Source of the DNA: Verrucomicrobiota bacterium JB024
GTDB lineage: Bacteria; Verrucomicrobiota; Verrucomicrobiia; Opitutales; Cerasicoccaceae
Length of the DNA: 64,000 bases
Assembly: GCA_030673825.1 (NCBI GenBank)
Contig: JAUTCS010000124.1
Span: forward strand, 45,469 to 109,468
Direction of reading: 5' to 3'
Below are positions 8,326-16,967 of this stretch, in pieces (within the stretch, counting starts at the first letter, position 1; every line of letters begins with the position of its first letter). The notes under the pieces are model-generated. The model saw nothing but the letters and a program-made list of their open reading frames with translations. It was not told the DNA's origin and ran no database searches. A program made the translations under genes and the position numbers.

Positions 8326-9426
8326 ATGACTTCGAGAAGCCATATGCAAGCTCCCCGTCAAGAACTTCCCCACCGCACGACGATGACCGACATCGCCTCC
8401 GAGGTAGGCTGCTCGCTGATGACGGTCTCGCGGGCTCTGCGGGGAGCCCCCAGGGTCGCCGATTCCACCCGCCAGCACATCATCGCCACCGCGATCAAGC
8501 TCGGCTATCGTCCCGATCCGGAAGTCAGCCGTCTCATGGGGCACCTGCGCCTGAATCGAACCGCACAGCCCGAGACTATCGCCTGGATCACGTCCGAGTC
8601 CACCCGCGACGGTTGGCAAGATTCTCCCGCCTATACCGAGCTTTACACCGGCGCGCAAGCCCATGCTCACAGTATCGGTTTTCAACTACAGCCTTACTGG
8701 CTCAAGGAGAAAAACATGACCGCTAAACGCCTCGGCAGCATTCTGCGCAATCGCGGCATTCGCGGTGTCATCGTCGGTCCTCAGCCCCAATCCTGTACGG
8801 TGATTCCCAATCTGGGTTGGGAGCACTTCGCCGCCGCCACCTGCGGATTTTCGCTTCAGGAGCCGCGCCTGCATCGCGCCTGCAGCCAGCAGTACCAGGC
8901 ACTCTCCCTGGCTTGGGATGAACTGAGGAAACGCGGTTACCGGCGGATCGGGTTTGCCCTTTCCGTCGAATCCAACCTGCGCACGGAGGGCATGTGGCTG
9001 TCCAGCTTCCTCGCCCGGCAATCCACCCCCTCCCCCACCCGCTTCGACATTATTCCACCGCTCGTGCTCGAACAGTGGGACGACCGGCGTTTCCTCGCCT
9101 GGTTTCACCAGCATCGCCCGGATGCCCTCATCGGCTGGTCGGACGCCGCGGAACTTTTACGCAAAAACGGCATCCCCATCCCGCAAACGTGCGCGTATGC
9201 GCTGATCAACACAGCCGGGCTCGCCTCCCCCGCTGCCGGAGTCAACCACCACATGGATGCCCTCGGAGCTGCTGCGGTTGACCTCGTGGCGGAGCAACTG
9301 CACCACCACCGCTACGGGCTCCCGGCCATTCCCAAGATCGTGATGGTCGAATGTTCCTGGAGCGACGGACCGGATGTCCCCCGGCGCCTTGAGCACAAGC
9401 CCGGCAGGCGTAGAACCGGGAAATAA
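8326..9426 (+). CDS. LacI-family transcriptional regulator (second of tandem pair)
   Basis: This 366-residue protein has the DNA-binding segment MTDIASEVGCSLMTVSRALRG at residues 20-40, hinge KLGYRPDPEVSRL, then the ligand-binding core. It shares layout and several blocks with the preceding regulator (for example a KRGYRRIGxA strand), consistent with an old tandem duplication followed by divergence. The N-terminus is longer than normal, and Met7 or Met20 could be the true start. It lies upstream of the lyase-like and dehydrogenase genes on the same strand, so it may control them. Confidence 0.9.
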   Translation: MTSRSHMQAPRQELPHRTTMTDIASEVGCSLMTVSRALRGAPRVADSTRQHIIATAIKLGYRPDPEVSRLMGHLRLNRTAQPETIAWITSESTRDGWQDSPAYTELYTGAQAHAHSIGFQLQPYWLKEKNMTAKRLGSILRNRGIRGVIVGPQPQSCTVIPNLGWEHFAAATCGFSLQEPRLHRACSQQYQALSLAWDELRKRGYRRIGFALSVESNLRTEGMWLSSFLARQSTPSPTRFDIIPPLVLEQWDDRRFLAWFHQHRPDALIGWSDAAELLRKNGIPIPQTCAYALINTAGLASPAAGVNHHMDALGAAAVDLVAEQLHHHRYGLPAIPKIVMVECSWSDGPDVPRRLEHKPGRRRTGK

Positions 9427-9555
9427 CGCCGGAAGATTCCGATCAGGGGGAGACTGCGTGCTGCCCCGATGGCTTCATTCTCCAGACGATGCGTTAGGCT
9501 AACGCACTGTGATGGTTGCCCTCGGCCGAGAGCAAGGCGTTTGTTGTCATGTAAT

Positions 9556-11841
9556 ATGTCAGACTCTCCTTCGACGACTGCACTGGAACTTATCGCGCGG
9601 TGGGCACGTGCCGCGGAAGGCGACTGGAGCCAGTTCCCCTCCCGCTCCGGTCAGCCGCCGATGGGAATCTACAGCACCGGCTACAACGGATGGGGCGTGC
9701 AGACCCAGCAAAAATATGCCGCCACCCTCGCGACCCTGGCCTGCCTGGGTGACGAGATTGATTTTCCGCACACAGACTGGGCGCTGCAGCGCGCGCTCGC
9801 GGCCCTGCGCTTCAACCTCGCCACCCATCACACCGGTCACCTGGCCTGCACGGACAACACAAAATGGGGCCACACCTGGATCAGCGCGCTGGGCACCGAG
9901 CGCATGATGTTCGCGCTGCGGCTCCTGGAGCCGCACCTGTCCGACGCCGACCAGGCAACTATCCGCAAGCTACTGTGCAGCGAAGCCGACTGGCTGCTGA
10001 CTGATTACCGCGACCGACGGCTCGAAACACGCATCAGCGCCACCCTCTGGGAACACGAGCATGGCAACCATCCAGAGTCCAATATCTGGAACGGCTCCCT
10101 GCTCTGGCGGGCCTCGGTTCTTTACCCCGATCATCCGCACGCGGCCGATTGGCAGGAGCGGGCCCACACCTTTCTCATCAATGGAGTCAGCATTCCCGAT
10201 GATGCCGATGACCCGCGGATCGTCTCGGGAAAGCCCGTCTGCGAGCGCCACATCGGCGCAAACTTTTTCCCGCACTACGCGCTGGATCACCACGGCTATC
10301 TGAACGTCGGCTACATGGTCATCTGTCTGAGCAATGCGGCGTTCCTTCACAACGACCTGAAAGCCCTCGGCCTCCCCGCCCCCGAAAGTCTCTACCATCA
10401 TCAGCAGGATCTGTGGGAAGTCGTGCGAAACATGATTTTCGACGACGGTCGCCTCATCCGCATCGGCGGCGACACCAGGATCCGCTACGCGTATTGCCAG
10501 GAATACCTGATGCCGGCCATTCTCTACGCCGCCGACCGATTCGCAGACCACGAGGCTCTCGCGTTCATCCCACGTCAGTTGGAGCATGTCCGCCATGAGG
10601 CGGAAATCTCCGCCGACGGCAGCTTCTTCGGGGAACGCCTCGCGGAACTGCGCCAGCAAAGCCCCCTCTATTTTGGCCGTCTGGAGTCCGACCGTTCCTG
10701 CGCCGCCGCAATGGTGGCCACGTTCTGGCCCCATGATCGAACCGCATCAACAACAGCGGTCCCCGGCATCTCCCCGCGTACCACCCTCTGGATCGAGGAG
10801 GCGCACGGCGCCGCTCTGCACCGTAGTCCGACCCGCGTGGCATCCTTCTCCTGGCGGGCGATCAACCTCGCCCAAGGACTGTGCCTGCCACCGGATGACG
10901 GCGACATGGCGGAATGGGAGTATAACCTGGCCGGGCACATTGAGTTCTGCCATCACCCGCATCAGTATTACTCCCAAAAGAAGTTTCACCGGCGGATACA
11001 TTCGCACCGGATTGATAGGATCGACGGCGGCTTCATCACAATGGGCTCGATTTATGAAGGTGTAAACCTGGAGCTTTCCGAGAGCTGGGCGGGGACAGAC
11101 TCTGCCCGGCACTTCATGGTGTTTGCCGCCCTTCCCGACGACCACACCGTGGTCGGTATGCAGTTTTGCCGCATGGGGGATCGCCGCGGGTATGTCTCCG
11201 CGGTCAAAGGCATGCACCTGTCACTCCCGAACGACCTCTATAACAACTTCCAGCGCCGGATCACGAACAGCGCCGGAGAAAGTATCCTGCGCAGTCCTCC
11301 GGATGAGAGCGGGTTCCTTCCTCTGGAGGGCAATTGGATCAACATCGAAGACCGCGTCGGGGCCATCGGCTTGTATGGCGGAAAGTCGCTGGTCTTCCAC
11401 CGCGCACACCACCGTCGGGCAGGCGTCATGCGCTCCCTCTACGTCGATCAGATATGCTGGCCCGGCCTCGCCGGCCCCCGCAAATACGAAGCCGGGGAAC
11501 TCATCATCGACGCCGGATGGATGGCGCTGTCGTCCGTCAGCGCGGAAGGCACCCGTCAGTTGGCCGCCTCTAATCCGGCCGGGCAGACCTTGGTCCAGAC
11601 AGGACTGGCGATCAAAGATGTCCGCCTCGCACGCGTCACCGGCTGGGACGGAAACAGCTATCTACTGGCGGCAAACTTTGGCACCCGTGACATTGCCATC
11701 CAGACATCAGATGTGCATGCGAACATCGATACGCTGAAGGATCTGGTGTCCGGAATAGAAGTCGGTGACCGAATCGAACTCGTACCCGAAACGGTGAAGC
11801 TGTTCCTCCTGCTGCCCGCGACTGTCTCGCTCAACCGCTAA
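9556..11841 (+). CDS. Cytoplasmic alpha-toroid/beta-sandwich protein, polysaccharide-lyase-like
   Basis: I start at ATG 9556 (MSDSPSTTAL). An in-frame ATG at 9469 adds 29 basic, low-complexity residues. The 761-residue product has no signal peptide. The first about 400 residues are helical with aromatic-rich turns and segments such as WEHEHGNHPESNIWNGSLLW. The rest is beta-rich with an LYGGKSLVFHRAHHRR stretch. That two-part design resembles heparinase II/III-like and other uronate lyases, and conserved His, Asn and Tyr could be catalytic. The exact family is not recognised. Placement before a hydroxyacid dehydrogenase and a TIM-barrel isomerase supports intracellular breakdown of an oligosaccharide. 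Confidence 0.55.
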   Translation: MSDSPSTTALELIARWARAAEGDWSQFPSRSGQPPMGIYSTGYNGWGVQTQQKYAATLATLACLGDEIDFPHTDWALQRALAALRFNLATHHTGHLACTDNTKWGHTWISALGTERMMFALRLLEPHLSDADQATIRKLLCSEADWLLTDYRDRRLETRISATLWEHEHGNHPESNIWNGSLLWRASVLYPDHPHAADWQERAHTFLINGVSIPDDADDPRIVSGKPVCERHIGANFFPHYALDHHGYLNVGYMVICLSNAAFLHNDLKALGLPAPESLYHHQQDLWEVVRNMIFDDGRLIRIGGDTRIRYAYCQEYLMPAILYAADRFADHEALAFIPRQLEHVRHEAEISADGSFFGERLAELRQQSPLYFGRLESDRSCAAAMVATFWPHDRTASTTAVPGISPRTTLWIEEAHGAALHRSPTRVASFSWRAINLAQGLCLPPDDGDMAEWEYNLAGHIEFCHHPHQYYSQKKFHRRIHSHRIDRIDGGFITMGSIYEGVNLELSESWAGTDSARHFMVFAALPDDHTVVGMQFCRMGDRRGYVSAVKGMHLSLPNDLYNNFQRRITNSAGESILRSPPDESGFLPLEGNWINIEDRVGAIGLYGGKSLVFHRAHHRRAGVMRSLYVDQICWPGLAGPRKYEAGELIIDAGWMALSSVSAEGTRQLAASNPAGQTLVQTGLAIKDVRLARVTGWDGNSYLLAANFGTRDIAIQTSDVHANIDTLKDLVSGIEVGDRIELVPETVKLFLLLPATVSLNR

Positions 11842-11849
11842 TACCGACC

Positions 11850-12881
11850 ATGAGGTCTCACCCAACACCCCGCGTCGCGGCAGTTGTTTCTGCGTTCGAG
11901 CAGAGGCATTTCTTTCCGGATGGTCTCGCCAGCGACGCCCATGGGCAGGGAATACCGATGATCGCCGTTCATGATCCCGCAGAAGTCGAACATCGTTGGC
12001 CGCAGTTCCTAGCAGAGAGCCAACCGTCCGTCATTATCGGCGGATGGGATATGCCTCCGCTTCCTCCACGCAGTGCGCTCCCCGCCTCGATTTCGCCTCT
12101 CCCACATTATCTGTGCTATCTGGCGGGCAGCGTTCGCGGAAAGGTTCCCCGAGACTGGATCGAGCACGGGCTGGTTGTCAGCAATTGGGGCGGCTCCATC
12201 AGCCATGTTGTGGCGGAGTCAGCGCTGATGATGATCCTCTCAGCCCTGCGTTGCGTGGCAGACAGCCAGCACCGCCTGCACCGCCCGACAGAAGATTGGC
12301 GGCACGCATCCCGCCCGGAGCGGAGCCTTTTCCACCGCCGCGTCGGCATCCATGGCTTCGGGAAAGTCGCGCAATCTCTCATGCCCCTTCTCAAACCCTT
12401 CAACGTTCGCGTGCGCACCTACGCGCCCGGCACTCCGGATTCTGTCCTGAGCAAATGTGACGTGGAAGCATGCCGCTCGCTGCCTGAGTTGTTTGAATGG
12501 TCGGAGGTGTTCGCCGAAGCCGCCCCGCTCAATCCACAGACACAAGGAGTCGTCGATGCCAAGCTCTTGCGCCTGCTTCCGCCCGGTGCTGTCTTCGTCA
12601 ACATAGGCCGCGGCCAAATCGTGATCGAAGACGACCTACTCCAGGTGGCAAAGGAGCGAAACCTGCGGTTGGCTTTGGATGTTTTCGAGACAGAGCCGCT
12701 TCCCGCGGACTCGCCTCTGCGAAAAAGCACAGATATCCTGCTCATGCCTCACCAGGCCGGCCCGACGCTGGATCGTTGCCGCGACGCCGGCACCTTTGCC
12801 CTTCAGCAAGTCTCACATTTCCTGAGCGGAAACCGTCCCGAGTCAGCGATCGACCTGGCCGCGTGGGATTCGATTACCTAA
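11850..12881 (+). CDS. D-isomer-specific 2-hydroxyacid dehydrogenase
   Basis: This 343-residue NAD(P)-dependent dehydrogenase reduces a 2-keto acid to the D-hydroxy acid or the reverse. It has the Rossmann motif GIHGFGKVAQSL, a PPGAVFVNIGRGQIV strand with the substrate-binding arginine, ALDVFETEPLP with the catalytic glutamate, and PHQAGPT carrying the catalytic histidine. Family members usually read PHIAG(A/W)T, so Gln and Pro here are mild variants. It starts 8 bases after the lyase-like gene, so the pair is an operon. In a glycan locus it may act on a keto-acid product, which is inference. Confidence 0.88.
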   Translation: MRSHPTPRVAAVVSAFEQRHFFPDGLASDAHGQGIPMIAVHDPAEVEHRWPQFLAESQPSVIIGGWDMPPLPPRSALPASISPLPHYLCYLAGSVRGKVPRDWIEHGLVVSNWGGSISHVVAESALMMILSALRCVADSQHRLHRPTEDWRHASRPERSLFHRRVGIHGFGKVAQSLMPLLKPFNVRVRTYAPGTPDSVLSKCDVEACRSLPELFEWSEVFAEAAPLNPQTQGVVDAKLLRLLPPGAVFVNIGRGQIVIEDDLLQVAKERNLRLALDVFETEPLPADSPLRKSTDILLMPHQAGPTLDRCRDAGTFALQQVSHFLSGNRPESAIDLAAWDSIT

Positions 12882-12972
12882 CCGATACTTCATAAAATGG
12901 AGAAGATTCCTGGGCATATTTTTCCAATTTATGGTCATGGTCATTTCACCCCAAACTTGTAAGATATAAGCT

Positions 12973-13815
12973 ATGAGACTTGGAGCCCCACCCCCTCCCT
13001 ACGATGACGATCCGGACCGCTGGATCGCAATCGTAAAGGCGCTGAACTACTCAGCCGTTTACTCGCCCCTGAGCTACTCTCCGGAGCTGAAGAGCGACAC
13101 GATTGAGGCCTTCCGAAAGGCGGCTGAGGATGCCGACCTGGTCATTGCCGAGGTCGGTGCCTGGTCGAACCCACTCGATCCCGATTCTGAGAAAGCCGCA
13201 GCCGCGATGGAAAAGTGCATCCACTCCCTGGCCCTGGCCGAACAAATCGGCGCTCGGTGCTGCGTGAATATCGTCGGCTCCCGCAATCCGAACAAATGGA
13301 GCGGCCCGCATCCGGATAATTTCTCCCGCGAGACGTTCGATCTCATCGTCGAAAGTACCCGCAAGATCATCGATGCGGTCAACCCCAAGCGCAGTTACTA
13401 CGCCCTCGAAACCATGCCGTGGATTTTCCCATCCACCCCCGATCAATACCTCGACCTGCTCAAGGCGATTGATCGCCCGGCCATGGCCGTCCACCTGGAC
13501 CCGGTTAATATGATCAACTGCCCTGAAAGAGTCTTTAATTCCGGAGCGCTCATTCGCGAGAGTTTCTCCAAGCTGGGCCTCTACATTAAAAGCTGCCACG
13601 CCAAGGACATCATCTTGCAGGAGAAGTTGACCGTGCACCTCGACGAGTGCATGCCCGGCACGGGCGTACTGGATTATCCGACCTTTCTCCGTGAGCTGTC
13701 CAAGCTCGACCCCAACACTCCGCTCATGCTCGAGCATCTTCCCCTTGATCAATACCCGCAGGCCGCCGCCAACATCCGGGCAATCGCGGCCACATGTAAC
13801 CTGAACATAAAATAG
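12973..13815 (+). CDS. Sugar phosphate isomerase/epimerase (xylose-isomerase-like TIM barrel)
   Basis: This 280-residue protein matches the AP-endonuclease-2/xylose-isomerase-like TIM barrel. Metal-ligand positions are visible: Glu in YALETMPWIFPS, Asp/His in VHLDPVNMINCP, His in KSCHAKDI and Glu in LMLEHLP. The family interconverts keto and aldo sugars or epimerises them, and related members dehydrate inosose. Length is typical. A 91-base spacer precedes it, and it is followed at 13 bases by a medium-chain dehydrogenase, so the two probably act in sequence on one sugar. Confidence 0.85.
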   Translation: MRLGAPPPPYDDDPDRWIAIVKALNYSAVYSPLSYSPELKSDTIEAFRKAAEDADLVIAEVGAWSNPLDPDSEKAAAAMEKCIHSLALAEQIGARCCVNIVGSRNPNKWSGPHPDNFSRETFDLIVESTRKIIDAVNPKRSYYALETMPWIFPSTPDQYLDLLKAIDRPAMAVHLDPVNMINCPERVFNSGALIRESFSKLGLYIKSCHAKDIILQEKLTVHLDECMPGTGVLDYPTFLRELSKLDPNTPLMLEHLPLDQYPQAAANIRAIAATCNLNIK

Positions 13816-13828
13816 ACTGGCATCCCCC

Positions 13829-14803
13829 ATGAAACAAATCTTCATCACCGCCCATAGACAGGCCGAGCTACTCGCCGATGTGCCTGCCTTTGAGAAACCC
13901 ATCGGCACCGCGAATATCCGAGGCCGTACAATAGTCAGCCTCGTCAGCCCAGGCACAGAACTCAACTTTGCCTTCCTGACCAACGATGGCTTCCCCAAAG
14001 GGGTTGGCTATGCCTGCGTCCAGGAAGTGACCGAAGTCGGCGAAGCGGTTGTCGGCTTTCAGCCCGGAGACATCATCTTTAGTTGCGGAGGGCATTCCGA
14101 GTACCACGAATTACCCGCTGCCCAATGCTGCAAACTACCGGAAGGGATGAAACCGGAAGTCGCTGTCTTCGCCCGGCTGATGGGGGTCAGCATGACCACC
14201 CTCAACACCACCACCGCCCACCCGCCGGCCAAGGTGCTCGTGACCGGACTCGGCCCTGTCGGCAACCTGGCCGCGCAGATTTTCAGCCGTTGCGGTTACG
14301 ACGTCACCGCCTCCGATCCCTCAGAGGCGCGCTGCCAGATGGCCCGCCAGGTCGGCTTGCCAGATGTGCGCACCCAGCTCGCCGCCGCTGATGACCTCAA
14401 GGGGAAGGTCTGCCTACACCTCGAGTGCGCCGGGCATGAGCGTGCCGTCCTGGACGGTTGCAGACTGATGCGACGCAAGGGCGAGTGCGTGATGGTCGGC
14501 GTCCCCTGGAGCAAGCGAGCAGACCTCCAGGCCTTCGATATCCTCCATGCCGTCTTCCACAACTACGTGACTCTGCGCAGCGGCTGGGAGTGGGAAATCC
14601 CGCGTCAGGAGGAAATGTACAAGCTCCACTCGATCATCGAGAATTACCGGGCAGCGCTCAAATGGCTACATGAGGGCAGTATCAAAGTCGATGGCCTGGC
14701 CACCTCCTTTTCCCCCGCCGACTGCCAGGAGGCGTACAGCAAGCTCGAGGACCAGAGCCTGGAAACGCCCACCGCGATCTTCGATTGGCGAAAGCTCCCG
14801 TGA
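13829..14803 (+). CDS. Medium-chain (zinc-type) dehydrogenase-like protein
   Basis: This 324-residue protein has the GroES-like fold start (SLVSPGTELNF, GYACVQEVTEVGEAV, FQPGDIIFSCGGHSEY) and a Rossmann domain with VLVTGLGPVGNLAAQIF. The usual catalytic cysteine and structural zinc cysteines of alcohol dehydrogenases are not evident in the N-terminal part, so it may be one of the zinc-free or single-zinc members. It sits between the isomerase and the SGNH hydrolase in a same-strand run, consistent with oxidation of a sugar or polyol intermediate. The substrate is unknown. Confidence 0.8.
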   Translation: MKQIFITAHRQAELLADVPAFEKPIGTANIRGRTIVSLVSPGTELNFAFLTNDGFPKGVGYACVQEVTEVGEAVVGFQPGDIIFSCGGHSEYHELPAAQCCKLPEGMKPEVAVFARLMGVSMTTLNTTTAHPPAKVLVTGLGPVGNLAAQIFSRCGYDVTASDPSEARCQMARQVGLPDVRTQLAAADDLKGKVCLHLECAGHERAVLDGCRLMRRKGECVMVGVPWSKRADLQAFDILHAVFHNYVTLRSGWEWEIPRQEEMYKLHSIIENYRAALKWLHEGSIKVDGLATSFSPADCQEAYSKLEDQSLETPTAIFDWRKLP

Positions 14804-14858
14804 GTCTTTGCTGACCGCCCCCACCCTGACCGCATAACCGAACCCTGCATTGCTTAAC

Positions 14859-15977
14859 ATGGATCGAGAAACAGAGGCACCGATACTCGAGGATCGACTG
14901 TTCGCGCGCGGACTGATTTCAGCCGGCCACGGCGACGCGTTGGCCCGCTTCCGAAAAAAACTGGAGCGCAAAGAAGCGATTACCTACGCTGCCATCGGCG
15001 GTTCGATCACGCAGGGCGCGGCCGCCTCCGATGATAAAAGGACAGCCTACGGTCCGCGCTTCACGGCCTGGCTCAATCAGCACACAGCCTGCAGTTTCAT
15101 CAATGCCGGCGTAGGGGCGACCACCAGCATGTTCGGCGCGTTTCGCGCGCAGCAGGAGATGCTCTGCCAGGCGCCGGACATCATCACAGTCGAATTCGCA
15201 GTCAACGACACCATTAACCCCGACATCGAAGCCTCTTACGAAGCCTTGGTACGCCAGTGTGTCGAGTCCCCGGCCAAGCCCTTGGTCATCCTGATATTCA
15301 CCATGCGCCGGGAGGGCACCAACCTCCAGGACAAGCACATCCCCATCGGCAAACACTACGGCCTTCCGATGCTATCCTACCGCGATGCGCTTTACCCGGA
15401 AATCACCGTGGGGAAGCTCGCGTGGCGGCCCCTCTCCCCCGACGAGGTCCACCCCAACGACCGCGGCCACGCCTTTATCGCCGGCATGCTGGAATATTAT
15501 ATCGAGCATGCCAAAGCTCTGGAAGGCATCCAGACCTTACCGGAGTTGCTCCATCCCGGTGCCGTCAAATACCTGGGAGGAAGCGTCATCGACGCCTCCC
15601 GTATGGACCTGCTGAAAAACTTGGGCTGGCACCAGTATGACCATGGTCAGGGCTATATCGGCTACGAGTCCGACAAGCCCGGCGCCAGCCTGAGAGTGAA
15701 AATCAAAGGCGGAACGCTGCTCATCGGTTACGTCAAGTATGCCGGAGACTTTGGCAGAGTCAGCGTTAAGGTTAACGGGAACAAGTTCTGTGAACTCGAT
15801 GGCTTCTACGAAAAGCCCGAAATACAACAGTGGGCAGGCGGACATACGGTGTTAGCTGCTCTGGCGGATGCCCCCGCCGGGACGGAACACCTCGTCGATA
15901 TCGAATTGCTCGACATGCGACACCCGCGCAGCCATGGCCAACGTTTTCGGATCGGCTACTTTCTGGCCGCGCAATGA
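14859..15977 (+). CDS. SGNH/GDSL-type hydrolase with C-terminal beta domain
   Basis: I choose ATG 14859 over the in-frame TTG at 14850. The 372-residue product carries the SGNH blocks in order: block I AAIGGSITQGA with the nucleophile Ser, a Gly block NAGVGATTS, block III EFAVNDT with Asn, and block V DEVHPNDRGH with the catalytic Asp and His. Residues beyond about 250 form an extra beta-rich domain. SGNH enzymes remove acetyl or other acyl groups, and in a glycan locus deacetylation of sugars is the natural guess. No signal peptide is visible, so it is probably cytoplasmic. Confidence 0.85.
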   Translation: MDRETEAPILEDRLFARGLISAGHGDALARFRKKLERKEAITYAAIGGSITQGAAASDDKRTAYGPRFTAWLNQHTACSFINAGVGATTSMFGAFRAQQEMLCQAPDIITVEFAVNDTINPDIEASYEALVRQCVESPAKPLVILIFTMRREGTNLQDKHIPIGKHYGLPMLSYRDALYPEITVGKLAWRPLSPDEVHPNDRGHAFIAGMLEYYIEHAKALEGIQTLPELLHPGAVKYLGGSVIDASRMDLLKNLGWHQYDHGQGYIGYESDKPGASLRVKIKGGTLLIGYVKYAGDFGRVSVKVNGNKFCELDGFYEKPEIQQWAGGHTVLAALADAPAGTEHLVDIELLDMRHPRSHGQRFRIGYFLAAQ

Positions 15978-16029
15978 GAGCACTTACGAGGATGGCTGGT
16001 GTACGGGCTTCTGTACTCTCGCAAAGAAC

Positions 16030-16929
16030 TTATCGCCGCCGGTCGCTCCCTGCTTTTGCAAACGCGCGCGGCGAGCAGCCCACTTGCCGGCGAAAGCACG
16101 TGGAGAAGTAGTTGCTGTCAGTAAAACCACAGGCCAGGGCGACTTCACAAACCCGCAGGCGCTTTCCTTTTGAATCATGCAGTAAGTCTCGTGCCCGGTG
16201 AATACGCGACCGCAACACATAGGCGACCGGGCTCATCCCAAACCTGGCCCGAAACTCACGGTAAAATGTCCGCTCCGACATGCCCGCCCGTTGCGCCATA
16301 TCGCTCACACAGACAGGTTTGTCCAAGTTCTTGGCGATCCAGCTCGCCACGGCATCGACAGGCGCACGATCCGGCTTCTCCGCTCGCACGGCTGACTGAC
16401 GTCCCTTCCGAAAACTTCGCGCGATGAGGCCGACGATCAGCGTCAGGTAGGCTTCGGCGATCAAGGCGTTCTCCGCCGTGTCATAGCGCAACTCATCTTC
16501 CATCCGCGCGATCCATTCGTTGACCTGCTCCAGTTCTGTATCCGTAAGCTGGATACGCTCACGCCCGTTCGGCTTTCGCCAGCGGGCCGACCGCGTGTCG
16601 ATCAATTCGTCGAAACCAGGGATGTCGCGCAGTTGACGTTCAAGGCGCAGCATAACCTCCCGGTGGATATGGATGTTGACGAGGTTTAATCCGCATGTGC
16701 GCTCATATCCGTGCGAGCGGCGGCTGTTGATCACCATCACATCTCCGGCGCCGATTTGTCGCCTGAAGCTCCCTGTCACATGGATCGCCTTGCCTGACAG
16801 GACCACCACGATCTCACAAAACTCATGCCGGTGCAGTTGATAGTCCGCCTGCTGCGGCATCCGGTTAATCATCACACGCGCACGACGCTGGCCAAAGAAG
16901 CTCTTGCGGTTTAGCACGACCCTAGGCAT
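16030..16929 (-). CDS. AraC-family regulator, probably of the rhamnosidase gene
   Basis: This 299-residue protein has an N-terminal cupin (LHRHEFCEIVVVLSGKAIHV) for effector sensing and a C-terminal double helix-turn-helix with MAQRAGMSERTFYREFRARF and EVALACGFTDSNYFSTCFRR, the diagnostic AraC/XylS pattern. Layout and length resemble RhaS/RhaR. It is divergent from the alpha-L-rhamnosidase gene with only 38 bases between start codons, so it very likely controls that promoter. Rhamnose as effector is inference from the neighbour. Confidence 0.9.
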   Translation of the reverse strand: MPRVVLNRKSFFGQRRARVMINRMPQQADYQLHRHEFCEIVVVLSGKAIHVTGSFRRQIGAGDVMVINSRRSHGYERTCGLNLVNIHIHREVMLRLERQLRDIPGFDELIDTRSARWRKPNGRERIQLTDTELEQVNEWIARMEDELRYDTAENALIAEAYLTLIVGLIARSFRKGRQSAVRAEKPDRAPVDAVASWIAKNLDKPVCVSDMAQRAGMSERTFYREFRARFGMSPVAYVLRSRIHRARDLLHDSKGKRLRVCEVALACGFTDSNYFSTCFRRQVGCSPRAFAKAGSDRRR

Positions 16930-16967
16930 GGCGGGATAACAAAGTATTTTGGCAGTATTCTTAAGCC

